From Seonamhaeicola sediminis (GTDB lineage: Bacteria > Bacteroidota > Bacteroidia > Flavobacteriales > Flavobacteriaceae): a stretch of DNA of 64,000 nucleotides. The position numbers were made by a program, and so were the translations under genes. Below are positions 28,017 through 35,921 of this stretch, in pieces (positions within the stretch are counted from its first letter, which is position 1; every line of letters begins with the position of its first letter). The DNA lies in the NCBI RefSeq assembly GCF_004358095.2, contig NZ_SMZJ02000003.1, positions 248,001 to 312,000 of the forward strand, read 5' to 3'. The notes below the pieces were generated by a model. It was not told the origin of the DNA. It did no database searches and saw nothing but the letters and a program-made list of their open reading frames with translations.

Positions 28017-28139
28017 GTTATCTATCCAAACTCCCGATAAATGAATCGGTCATTTAAGTAGAATTTAGCACCTTCTTTAATAAGTTTAAAGGGTTGCTAA
28101 GGCTTCCAAGGGTCTAATCCCTCCACCTTTCTTGATAAC
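28017..28139 (-). promoter_or_regulatory. SAM-I (S-box) riboswitch upstream of metY
   Basis: Minus strand P1 is GTTATC/GATAAC (28134-28139 with 28017-28022). The core blocks AAGAAAGGTGGAGGG, GAAGCCTTAGCAACC and AAGGTGCTAAATTCTAC are nearly identical to those of the copy at 10188-10339. It is 123 nt, with a shorter variable arm. A 7-bp hairpin AAATTAC/GTAATTT (27992-28010) lies immediately downstream, again without a T-run. It should repress metY, the triple fusion and metZ when SAM is high. Confidence 0.93.
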
Positions 28140-28170
28140 ATTTCAATACGTTTGTTGAACTTTTGTTTTG

Positions 28171-28202
28171 CAAATATTCGTTCAGAAAAGTTATTTTCCA
28201 AA
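28171..28202 (-). promoter_or_regulatory. Candidate promoter of the metY operon
   Basis: Minus strand TTTG (28199-28202), 20 nt, then AATATTTG (28171-28178), one base off TAnnTTTG. Transcription would begin about 28165, some 26 nt before the riboswitch. Confidence 0.4.
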
Positions 28203-28219
28203 TTTTTTAAGGGTAAATT

Positions 28220-29770
28220 TTAGTTTTCAATCAAATTCTGTTCAAATTTATCTCGAATAACATCTGCAATAGGTTTATTTTCAATTTTAGATTCTAACCA
28301 TGAAATTATATCTAAATACAAGAATGCTCTACTTTGGTAGGGATCGTTTTCAAACTCTTTTAATTTCTCGTGTAGTTTGATAAACTCGTTCTTTACTTCA
28401 TGAGGATAAATATCTCCCAAACCTCTTAAAAATTTAATAAACTCCTTTTGTACTTCATATAAATCTTCCATTTTTATTAAAAACTTATAAGTACTTTTAA
28501 TTAGCACATCCAAGTTGTAATCTAATCCAGCCTCATAATGCGCTACTAAATTCAAAATTCTTGAAAAACATAACAAGTCTTCGCGCATTTGTAATGATTT
28601 GTTACTAATTATCTTATCCAAAAACTGAATACACTCTTTGTTGTTTCCTGCTCCAAAATACATGCTAGCAATTTTGTAGTAGAATACCATAATATGATGT
28701 TCATCAATTCTATCTTGATAGGTTTTTAATTGCTCTAACACTTTATCAATTAAAGGAACTCCTTGCTCAAAAGAACCTTCAATAAAATGTAAATTGAGTT
28801 TATTGGTATAGATGTAAAGGAATGCTAATCCATCAACATTATCATCAATTGGAAACCATTTTTCTTTGGTTATATTTTCCAGTTTTTCAAGATATTCTTT
28901 AAACTTTTCGTGTTTACGTAAATAAAACAAAGCTTCAAGTAAATAATGATTTCCACGTAAAAAGAAAACAGGATTAAGCTTAATCATATCTTTATTATCG
29001 TAAAAAAGCGTTACCCACTTTAAAGCGTATTTATAACATGATAGAAAGTCCTGAATTAAAAAGCTATACCATAAATGTGCTTTATATAACCACAACTTTT
29101 CCCGAAAACCTAAGCCATTGATATCATATTTAGGTAGGCGCGCATTAAAATAATCTGTAATCCTCTTGTATTCTGCATCGTTTTTTACATAACCTGTTTT
29201 TAAAAACAAGCCATAAAGCTGTAATGATAAATTAGACAACTTACTAGCTACCACATTCTGAATACTTAATTCTTTGGCCTGAACTGTTAACTCATCTGCC
29301 CTATTACTCAAACTGCGGGTTATGTACTGTGATTCAATAATTTTTTCAAGCTCAACAATTTCATAGGCAATGTTCTTTTCCTCATTGACTATTGCCATAT
29401 TTTTAGCTTTGTCTAAAATCTTTAAACTCTGCTTATAGAGTCCTTTGTGATATAAAATGGTAGCAAAATCTAATTGTTCACGAATCTGGATTCGTGCATC
29501 TTGATGAGAAGGATTCAACCTTAAGCTTATTAGTATCTGTTTGTATAAATGTGCTTTTAAGTTGGAAAGCTGTTGTTTTTTTACAATACCTTTCTTTAAA
29601 ATGGTGGCTTCGTCATATTTTGGTAATTTATCCAAAATATTAAAGAGCAATAAAAACTTGGAGTCTTCATTGACACCTAATCTGCCAACATATAATTTGA
29701 ATTGTCTTTTTTCAGACTTTGATAAAGACTTTACCAACACAAACAAATTATCTTTTTGCTCTTTTGTCAT
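28220..29770 (-). CDS. Uncharacterised helical protein, TPR-like
   Basis: A 516-residue protein that I do not assign to a named family. There is no signal peptide or membrane helix. It opens with SKSEKRQFKLYVGRL and continues as helix pairs rich in Leu, Tyr and Lys, compatible with a TPR-like solenoid (YHKGLYKQSLKILDKAKNM, FGAGNNKECIQFLDKIISN). A scaffold or regulatory role is possible. A perfect TTG-N19-TATTTTTG promoter ends 5 bases before the ATG, so the mRNA appears leaderless. It is divergent from leuA with 148 bases between, and has no operon partner. Confidence 0.8.
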   Translation of the reverse strand: MTKEQKDNLFVLVKSLSKSEKRQFKLYVGRLGVNEDSKFLLLFNILDKLPKYDEATILKKGIVKKQQLSNLKAHLYKQILISLRLNPSHQDARIQIREQLDFATILYHKGLYKQSLKILDKAKNMAIVNEEKNIAYEIVELEKIIESQYITRSLSNRADELTVQAKELSIQNVVASKLSNLSLQLYGLFLKTGYVKNDAEYKRITDYFNARLPKYDINGLGFREKLWLYKAHLWYSFLIQDFLSCYKYALKWVTLFYDNKDMIKLNPVFFLRGNHYLLEALFYLRKHEKFKEYLEKLENITKEKWFPIDDNVDGLAFLYIYTNKLNLHFIEGSFEQGVPLIDKVLEQLKTYQDRIDEHHIMVFYYKIASMYFGAGNNKECIQFLDKIISNKSLQMREDLLCFSRILNLVAHYEAGLDYNLDVLIKSTYKFLIKMEDLYEVQKEFIKFLRGLGDIYPHEVKNEFIKLHEKLKEFENDPYQSRAFLYLDIISWLESKIENKPIADVIRDKFEQNLIEN

Positions 29771-29775
29771 AGTTA

Positions 29776-29805
29776 CAAAAATACGTTTAAAGCATTGTAA
29801 TACAA
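29776..29805 (-). promoter_or_regulatory. Promoter for a leaderless transcript of the TPR-like gene
   Basis: Minus strand TTG (29803-29805), exactly 19 nt, TATTTTTG (29776-29783): an exact match to the Bacteroidota consensus. The -7 box ends 5 bases from the ATG at 29770, placing the start of transcription at or next to the start codon. Confidence 0.75.
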
Positions 29806-29918
29806 TTTTTTAACTTAACTTAGCAGTAGTTAAACATCGTAAAAAAAGCAATTAAAGTTGTAGTTTTACGAAACCAAAATATACATTCGTAAAAGAATAA
29901 GAAAATATATTTTAATAA

Positions 29919-31094
29919 ATGTCTGATAATAAGGTACAAATTTTTGATACTACGCTGCGTGATGGTGAGCAAGTTCCTGGTTGTAAATTAAATACTGAAC
30001 AAAAATTAGTCATTGCTGAACAGCTCGACCAATTAGGTGTAGATATTATTGAAGCAGGGTTTCCCGTTTCCAGTCCTGGAGATTTCAAATCGGTTGAAGC
30101 TATTTCAAAAATTGTAAAAAACGCAACCGTTTGTGGGCTAACACGTTCTGTTGAAAATGATATAAAAGTTGCTGCTGAAGCCTTAAAATATGCTAAAACT
30201 CCAAGAATCCATACTGGAATAGGTACTTCAGATTCTCATATTAAATTCAAATTTAAATCTAATCAAGAAGCTATAATAGAGCGTGCCGTTAAAGCGGTTA
30301 GTTATGCCAAATCTTTTGTAGAAGATGTAGAATTTTATGCCGAAGATGCTGGTAGAACTGATAACGAATATTTAGCAAGAGTTTGTGAAGCTGTCATTAA
30401 AGCAGGTGCCACAGTATTGAATATTCCAGATACCACTGGATACTGTTTACCACATGAGTATGGGGCTAAAATTAAATACTTAAAAGAAAACGTTAAAGGT
30501 ATTGACAAAGCTATTTTATCTTGTCACTGCCACAACGATTTAGGTCTAGCTACTGCCAATTCTATTGAAGGTGTTATTAATGGTGCTCGCCAAATTGAAT
30601 GTACTATTAACGGCATAGGTGAACGTGCAGGAAACACAGCACTAGAAGAAGTGGTCATGATTTTAAGACAACACCCTTACTTGAACTTAGATACCAGAAT
30701 TAACTCTGAAATGCTATATGGCATAAGTCAATTGGTATCAGATAGTATGGGTATTTATACGCAACCGAACAAAGCTATTGTTGGAGCCAATGCATTTGCA
30801 CATAGTTCTGGTATCCATCAAGATGGTGTTATTAAAAATCGTGAAACTTATGAGATTATAGACCCTAAAGATGTTGGTGTCACAGAATCAGCTATTGTTT
30901 TAACAGCTAGAAGTGGTAGAGCTGCTTTAGCTTACAGAGCTAAAAATGTAGGTTATGAATTAACCAAACTCCAGCTTGATGAAGTTTACAACAAATTTTT
31001 AGAGTTTGCTGATAAGAAAAAGGAAGTAGACGACAATGATATTCATCAAATTATAGAGTCCAGTTCGGTTTACAACGAGATTTCTTCTAATTAA
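29919..31094 (+). CDS. leuA: 2-isopropylmalate synthase, short form
   Basis: Condenses acetyl-CoA with 2-oxoisovalerate in leucine synthesis. It shows [12 protein letters not shown] at residues 10-21, the metal-binding HCHNDLG around residue 203 and [10 protein letters not shown] around 292. At 391 residues it ends soon after the catalytic barrel and linker, so the C-terminal leucine-binding regulatory domain of long LeuA (about 510 residues) is absent and feedback control should differ. Homocitrate or citramalate synthase are related alternatives, but leuB follows 13 bases on. A TAGTTTTA box about 50 bases upstream may be the -7 element. Confidence 0.88.
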   Translation: MSDNKVQIFDTTLRDGEQVPGCKLNTEQKLVIAEQLDQLGVDIIEAGFPVSSPGDFKSVEAISKIVKNATVCGLTRSVENDIKVAAEALKYAKTPRIHTGIGTSDSHIKFKFKSNQEAIIERAVKAVSYAKSFVEDVEFYAEDAGRTDNEYLARVCEAVIKAGATVLNIPDTTGYCLPHEYGAKIKYLKENVKGIDKAILSCHCHNDLGLATANSIEGVINGARQIECTINGIGERAGNTALEEVVMILRQHPYLNLDTRINSEMLYGISQLVSDSMGIYTQPNKAIVGANAFAHSSGIHQDGVIKNRETYEIIDPKDVGVTESAIVLTARSGRAALAYRAKNVGYELTKLQLDEVYNKFLEFADKKKEVDDNDIHQIIESSSVYNEISSN

Positions 31095-31107
31095 TTTTTA
31101 AAGAAGG

Positions 31108-32220
31108 ATGAAATTAAACATAGCTGTTTTACCAGGAGATGGTATAGGACCTGAAGTGACTGCTCAAGCCATTAAGGTTCTAAAAGCTATTGCTATGGAG
31201 TTTAACCATGTCTTTACTTTTGAAAAGGCTCTGGTTGGCGCTTGCGCGATGGATAAAACAGGTATTCCTTTACCAGAAGAAACTATTAGCATTTGTGACA
31301 AAGCAGATGCTATTTTATTTGGCGCTATTGGTGATCCTAAGTATGACAATGACCCTTTAGCTACCGTGAGACCAGAACAAGGTTTGTTAGGTCTCAGAAA
31401 AACATTCGATTTATACACCAACATAAGACCCGTAATTGCTTATGACGATTTATTAAATAAATCCTCGTTAAAAACAAAGCAAATTAAAGGATCTAATATA
31501 TTAATCTATAGGGAATTAGCAAGTGGAATCTACTTTGGCGACAAGCATTTTAGCAACAATGAAGCTTCTGATATTTGCAAATACAAACGCTCTGATATTG
31601 AACGCATCACACATTTAGCTTTCAAAGCAGCACAAGGAAGAAAACATAAATTAACGTTGGTTGACAAAGCCAATGTTTTAGCAAGTTCTAGACTTTGGCG
31701 CACCGTTGTTAATGAAATTTCTAAAGAATATCCAGATGTGACTTTAGATTGCATGTATGTTGATAATGCTGCTATGGAACTCATTATTAATCCGCGCCAG
31801 TTTGATGTTATTCTAACCGAAAACATGTTTGGAGACATCCTTTCTGAGGAGGCTAGCGTTATTGTTGGGTCTATTGGTTTGTTGGCTTCGGCATCTATTG
31901 GAGACAAACATGCTATGTTTGAACCTATTCATGGTGCTTATACGAAAGCTAAAAATAAAGGAATAGCCAACCCCATTGCTTCTATTTTAAGTGCGGCCAT
32001 GTTGTTAGACCATTTTGGTTTATATGACGAAGCTGCTTTGATACGAGAAGGTGTTGACAAGTCTTTAAAACTTCATATCACTACACCCGATTTAAATACA
32101 AAATACGATAATATTAGCACCACCAAAGTAGGTGATTTTATAGAGGATTTTATCAATAATCCAGACGAAACTAATTTGAATTTTACCAACATACATTTAG
32201 GACAGTCAACTATCATTTAA
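31108..32220 (+). CDS. leuB: 3-isopropylmalate dehydrogenase
   Basis: Oxidatively decarboxylates 3-isopropylmalate with NAD+. The 370-residue length is normal. Motifs are LPGDGIGPEV at 8-17, GLLGLRKTFDLYTNIRP around 92, the catalytic Lys in VDKANVL and TENMFGDILSEEAS with metal-binding Asp. It is the second gene after leuA and is followed by an intrinsic terminator. leuCD, needed between the two steps, are not in the window. Confidence 0.96.
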   Translation: MKLNIAVLPGDGIGPEVTAQAIKVLKAIAMEFNHVFTFEKALVGACAMDKTGIPLPEETISICDKADAILFGAIGDPKYDNDPLATVRPEQGLLGLRKTFDLYTNIRPVIAYDDLLNKSSLKTKQIKGSNILIYRELASGIYFGDKHFSNNEASDICKYKRSDIERITHLAFKAAQGRKHKLTLVDKANVLASSRLWRTVVNEISKEYPDVTLDCMYVDNAAMELIINPRQFDVILTENMFGDILSEEASVIVGSIGLLASASIGDKHAMFEPIHGAYTKAKNKGIANPIASILSAAMLLDHFGLYDEAALIREGVDKSLKLHITTPDLNTKYDNISTTKVGDFIEDFINNPDETNLNFTNIHLGQSTII

Positions 32221-32273
32221 TTATTTGAGTTAGTCACCAAAAACAATTAAACTACAGACGTCCGTATTAGAGA

Positions 32274-32298
32274 GAGCATCATTAAGGTGCTCTTTTTT
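32274..32298 (+). terminator. Intrinsic terminator of leuAB
   Basis: A 7-bp stem GAGCATC/GGTGCTC (one T-G pair) with loop ATTAA, followed by six T, 53 bases after the leuB stop. Confidence 0.85.
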
Positions 32299-32368
32299 AT
32301 TTGTACGTTACTTTTTGTTTTATCACCTTTAGCGCAGTCAAAAGAGACATCTTTAAAAAAACAAAAAG

Positions 32369-32456
32369 TCGCGCTTTCCGCTATATCTTTTATTTTCTCA
32401 TTCCTGCTAGGGCAGGATTCCAAAATAAAAGGATGACGCTGCAATCACTAACGCAT
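32369..32456 (+). repeat. Intergenic repeat, copy B (long central hairpin)
   Basis: It starts gtcgcgctttccgc and ends gcaatcactaacgca, the same end modules as the element at 6067-6129. Between them is a long stem: CTTTTATTTT/AAAATAAAAG (32388-32397 with 32423-32432) enclosing TCCTGC/GCAGGA. The conserved ends with a swapped middle hairpin suggest a dispersed, possibly mobile, non-coding element. The 323-base gap 32221-32543 holds this, the leuB terminator and a promoter box, and no gene. Confidence 0.65.
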
Positions 32457-32531
32457 AAGAAAGATTTATCAATAAATTTTTCCCAAAATTCAAGTAAGCT
32501 TTTGAGAAAAACCACAACCAACAATTAGTAT

Positions 32532-32539
32532 TATATTTG
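32532..32539 (+). promoter_or_regulatory. -7 element four bases before the mannosyltransferase-like ATG
   Basis: TATATTTG matches TAnnTTTG and ends four bases from the ATG at 32544, again implying a leaderless mRNA. No TTG is found 19 nt upstream, so only half the promoter is supported. Confidence 0.45.
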
Positions 32540-32543
32540 GCTC

Positions 32544-33992
32544 ATGCAAATTAATCTATCGGTTTTAAAATTATATAAAACCCCTATTCTATTAGCACTC
32601 ACTAGTTGTGTGCTTTATGTTGTTTTTGCCTATAATTTAGAGCGCACCCAGTATGTAAAGCTCATTTCTTTATACACCGCTCTTTTTGGGTTGTTTTATT
32701 GGTTACAAAAAAACTACAAAAATAACACCCAGCTTTTAACAACTATTGCATTTATGGTTAGAGCTGTTTTCATTTTAGCTATTCCTAATCTATCCCAAGA
32801 TTTTTACCGTTTTATTTGGGACGGACGCGTGATCTTGGAAGGTTTTAATCCGTACCTACATACTGTTACTAATTTTATTGAAAATGGTGTTTCTCCAGTT
32901 ACTCAGGCAGATGCATTGTATAAAGGTATGGGTGCCTTAAACGCCAGCCATTTTACCAATTACCCTCCCATAAACCAACTATGTTTTATAATTGCTGGAT
33001 TATTTGCTGGTAAAAGCATTTTAGGTTCTGTGGTTGTTTTAAGGCTTATTATTATTTCTGCAGATTTTGGAACACTTTACTTTGGTAAAAAACTTCTTAA
33101 AAAACTAAAGTTACCGGTTCATAATATCTTTTGGTATGTATTAAATCCGTTTATCATCATTGAGCTAACAGGAAACCTTCATTTTGAAGGCGTCATGATT
33201 TTCTTTTTAGTTTGGAGTTTATATTTGCTTGAAAAAGGTAAATGGCCATGGAGCGCTGTTGTATTTGCTCTTTCTATTTCTACTAAATTAATGCCGCTCA
33301 TGTTTTTGCCATTAGTATATCAATGGTTTGTAAAGAAACCCTTTGAAATAGTTCAGGCTAACTCTGTAAACCAACCTACAAGGAATAGTAAAGACACTTC
33401 AACTCTGCTCAAGATTTCAAAGTTAATAGGGTTTTATACTATTGTTGGCGGGACTACTTTATTACTTTTTATGCCTTTTTTTTCTATGCAATTTGTTTCA
33501 AACTATACAGAAACTGTAGCACTCTGGTTTCAAAAGTTTGAATTTAATGCTAGTATATATTATCTGCTTCGTGAAATTGGTTTTTACATCAGGGGGTATA
33601 ATGAAATTGCGGTTTTGGGAATTGCACTTTCTTTAATTGTATTCCTATTTACAATGTACAGAACCTTTTACAAAGTTAATTACCCTATGGAAAATTTACT
33701 TAAATCTATGGTATTGGTATTTGCCTGCTATTTATTTTTAAGTACTACGGTACATCCTTGGTATTTGGCAACACTTTTATTTTTATCTGTATTTACAAAA
33801 TATAAATTTCCATTGGTATGGAGTTTTGTAATAATACTGAGTTACTTAGCTTATATACAAACAGGGAACGCTAACAAATCAGAAAACCTTCCTGTCATTT
33901 TCTTAGAATATCTTACTGTTTATGGAGCTTTAGTTTGGGATGTTTTTAAAAACAACCCTAAAGCAACACAAGGGAATCTATCCTGTAAATAA
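32544..33992 (+). CDS. GT-C fold polyprenyl-phosphate-dependent glycosyltransferase (mannosyltransferase-like)
   Basis: A 482-residue integral membrane protein with roughly a dozen hydrophobic helices. After the first two or three helices, the loop NLSQDFYRFIWDGRVILEGFNPY carries the acidic residue and aromatic pattern of GT-C enzymes such as GT87/MptB-type mannosyltransferases, which take sugar from a polyprenyl phosphate on the outer face. A second motif, STTVHPWYLATLLFLS, lies near the C-terminus. Acceptor and sugar are unknown; glycolipid or glycoprotein modification is possible. It overlaps convergently with the next small gene by 35 bases. Confidence 0.78.
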   Translation: MQINLSVLKLYKTPILLALTSCVLYVVFAYNLERTQYVKLISLYTALFGLFYWLQKNYKNNTQLLTTIAFMVRAVFILAIPNLSQDFYRFIWDGRVILEGFNPYLHTVTNFIENGVSPVTQADALYKGMGALNASHFTNYPPINQLCFIIAGLFAGKSILGSVVVLRLIIISADFGTLYFGKKLLKKLKLPVHNIFWYVLNPFIIIELTGNLHFEGVMIFFLVWSLYLLEKGKWPWSAVVFALSISTKLMPLMFLPLVYQWFVKKPFEIVQANSVNQPTRNSKDTSTLLKISKLIGFYTIVGGTTLLLFMPFFSMQFVSNYTETVALWFQKFEFNASIYYLLREIGFYIRGYNEIAVLGIALSLIVFLFTMYRTFYKVNYPMENLLKSMVLVFACYLFLSTTVHPWYLATLLFLSVFTKYKFPLVWSFVIILSYLAYIQTGNANKSENLPVIFLEYLTVYGALVWDVFKNNPKATQGNLSCK

Positions 33993-34185
33993 CACTATCA
34001 TCTAAATCATTAAAAATTTCAGAATATGAAAGTTTAAAAGATTTATCTAGAAAAGATTTATCTGCTTTTAAATTATATTTATAGAGTGCTTTTGGGTGTA
34101 CTTCTTCAAAAGCCAATTCGTCTCCATTATCAAACCAAAACGTAAATAAACCATTTTGATAAGACTTAAAAACTGCTGTTTTCAT
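33958..34185 (-). CDS. Small acidic hypothetical protein
   Basis: 75 residues with no signal or membrane helix. The N-terminal strands (AVFKSYQNGLFTFWFDNGDELAFEEV) suggest a small beta-rich domain, then a charged helix region (LKADKSFLDKSFKLSYSEIFNDLDDS). I do not recognise it. Codon use and composition look like the surroundings and the ATG is 26 bases after the next small gene's stop, so the two may be one operon. It could be a stress or regulatory small protein. Confidence 0.6.
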   Translation of the reverse strand: MKTAVFKSYQNGLFTFWFDNGDELAFEEVHPKALYKYNLKADKSFLDKSFKLSYSEIFNDLDDSVIYRIDSLVLL

Positions 34186-34211
34186 TTATTAAATAGAATG
34201 GATATTAGTCT

Positions 34212-34487
34212 TCAATTATTGAAATTTTCATCAGGAATAGGTTGATCATCACTTGTATGGTCTTCGCTACCAACTCCAAAATCCTGCATAGCCTGAACCA
34301 AACATTTCCCAACTTTAACCAAGTAAACTGTATCTTCTGTTTTAACTTCTACGGCGTCTATAACTTCATTTTTAGCATTTCTAAATGAAATGATATGGTT
34401 ATCATCATAATCATCTGAAAACTTCTCAACAAGAAGATTCAGGATATCTGGATTTAATTTTTGGTAGTCTACAATTTTACGTACCAT
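34212..34487 (-). CDS. Small acidic hypothetical protein
   Basis: 91 residues, strongly acidic at the C-terminus (SDDQPIPDEN). The first 70 residues are KLNPDILNLLVEKFSDDYDDNHIISF then strand pairs (EVIDAVEVKTEDTVYLVKV). This general layout resembles short cytosolic proteins conserved in Flavobacteriia, but I can name no family. It lies upstream of and in line with the gene at 33958-34185. Confidence 0.6.
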   Translation of the reverse strand: MVRKIVDYQKLNPDILNLLVEKFSDDYDDNHIISFRNAKNEVIDAVEVKTEDTVYLVKVGKCLVQAMQDFGVGSEDHTSDDQPIPDENFNN

Positions 34488-34765
34488 TTTATTTTGGGGT
34501 TATTGGGGTTAGCTGTATTTAAATAAATACCAAAAAACATAGTTTCAATTTAAAAATAATTTCTGAATAAAATAAAAAATTAACAGCCACTATTTTAACT
34601 ATAAAAAGTAGTTTATTAAACACCTGTGCAAGTGTAATATAAAAATTAAACCATGATATTATGTAATTGTTAACTTTACTTTTTAAGCAGGGGCACCTAT
34701 AGTGCTTAAGTGTAAACAAATACCATAATACTTCCTCAATATTTTATCAAATTCAAATAAACTGT
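34488..34765. other. Non-coding stretch with a 7-bp hairpin
   Basis: No gene is supported. A hairpin TTAAGCA/TGCTTAA (34683-34709) encloses gggcacctatag. It could be part of a structured leader or an end signal; no T-run follows on either strand. A 66-codon frame here has no family features and was not called. Confidence 0.3.
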
Positions 34766-34806
34766 TAAAAAAGAACCCAAGACCAATAACTTTATTGGCC
34801 TTGGGT
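34766..34806 (-). terminator. Intrinsic terminator of the T9SS protein gene
   Basis: A 15-bp stem, ACCCAAGGCCAATAA paired with TTATTGGTCTTGGGT (one G-T pair) across a 2-nt loop, is followed on the minus strand by TCTTTTTT. It lies 46 bases after the stop at 34852. Confidence 0.85.
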
Positions 34807-34851
34807 AATATGTTTTTTAAAATTGTTTATTTAAAAACTCGCTATATGCAA

Positions 34852-35673
34852 TTATTGTTTTAGCAATCTTTTTGTAGTTACCGCACCTTTATCATCTGAA
34901 ATTTTTACTAAATACATTCCAGAAGCTAAGCTACTGATATCATATTTATCACTTCCTAAAACAGGGTTCACAGCAACTTTGGCTCCTAAAGCATTGTAAA
35001 CAGATACTTTAGAAATCTTAACTCCGTTGTTAGATGTTATTGAAAAAGTAGATTTTACTGGATTTGGATAAAGTGAAATGTTTTTAGATAGTTCAAAATC
35101 CTTATTACTTAAAAGTGGAACATCACTATCACTAAAAGTAAAATTATCAATGTAAGCAAAAGCATCCGTATTGTTTAAAATCCTTCCAGCTGGAGAATTC
35201 TGATATCCTATATCGTGTAAATACACAATATATTCTACAGTAGCACCAGAAGCTCCACCATCTATTTGAAAGACTAAATCCTGCCATTGATTAAAATTGG
35301 TATAACTATTAAGTGCTCTTATGTCTGTAGCCCCATTAATATCTGCATCTGATGCATCAAACCTAACAGAGACATCTGGTTGTGCCGGATAATTAACCAT
35401 CACATGCAAATATCTTGTTGTATTGGCAGGAACATTATATGCTGTAATAGGAAAAGTAATCAACTCATACCAGTTACTTGTTGTTCTCCCCAATTTACCA
35501 CAATTAGTTGAAGTATTACCTGTAGTGTTAGGATTAGAAACTACAGAAAAATCGACACCAAATTGTGTTGTTACCGTAGGGGAAATATCCTCAAAATTAT
35601 TCACAACAGTTTGACTAAAACCATAAAAAGCGCATAAAACAAAGAGTAAATTTAATAATGTAATTTTTTTCAT
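34852..35673 (-). CDS. Secreted protein with T9SS type A sorting signal and jelly-roll-like body
   Basis: 273 residues. Signal peptide MKKITLLNLLFVLCAFYGFSQ, then about 170 residues of beta-rich sequence (VVNNFEDISPTV, SNWYELITFP, TRYLHVMVNYPAQPDVSVRF, ADAFAYIDNF-like) resembling carbohydrate-binding jelly rolls. After SLYPNPVKSTFSI comes the C-terminal T9SS domain ending GMYLVKISDDKGAVTTKRLLKQ. It should be exported across the outer membrane and anchored or released. It lies beside GH16 and Asp-box proteins, so glycan binding is a reasonable guess. A terminator follows it. Confidence 0.82.
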   Translation of the reverse strand: MKKITLLNLLFVLCAFYGFSQTVVNNFEDISPTVTTQFGVDFSVVSNPNTTGNTSTNCGKLGRTTSNWYELITFPITAYNVPANTTRYLHVMVNYPAQPDVSVRFDASDADINGATDIRALNSYTNFNQWQDLVFQIDGGASGATVEYIVYLHDIGYQNSPAGRILNNTDAFAYIDNFTFSDSDVPLLSNKDFELSKNISLYPNPVKSTFSITSNNGVKISKVSVYNALGAKVAVNPVLGSDKYDISSLASGMYLVKISDDKGAVTTKRLLKQ

Positions 35674-35860
35674 AATGTCTATAATTTTTAGTTGGTAATT
35701 TATATGCTTAAAATTAGTTTTTTTTAACCTACTATTAATGGACTAAACTTATCTAAACATGTACAATTATACTTTTTAACTACCATTAAATAATAAAACA
35801 AAGCACTACAAAACAACACTATATAAAATCACTTTAACCCTTTACCCTAAAATACATATA

Positions 35861-35890
35861 GAAAACCACCCGTTTTACAAGGTGGTTTTC
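35861..35890 (-). terminator. Terminator-like hairpin after the GH16 gene
   Basis: Perfect 10-bp stem GAAAACCACC/GGTGGTTTTC with a 10-nt loop, 31 bases after the stop at 35922. The T-run is partly in the stem. It separates the GH16 transcript from the T9SS gene. Confidence 0.65.
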
Positions 35891-35921
35891 AAAACTTAAA
35901 CTATATTAAACTTAAACTAAA

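Noticed and set aside
34519-34719. A 66-codon minus-strand frame before the small acidic genes
   Set aside because: Highly hydrophobic and low in complexity, without homology features; the region reads as AT-rich non-coding DNA.
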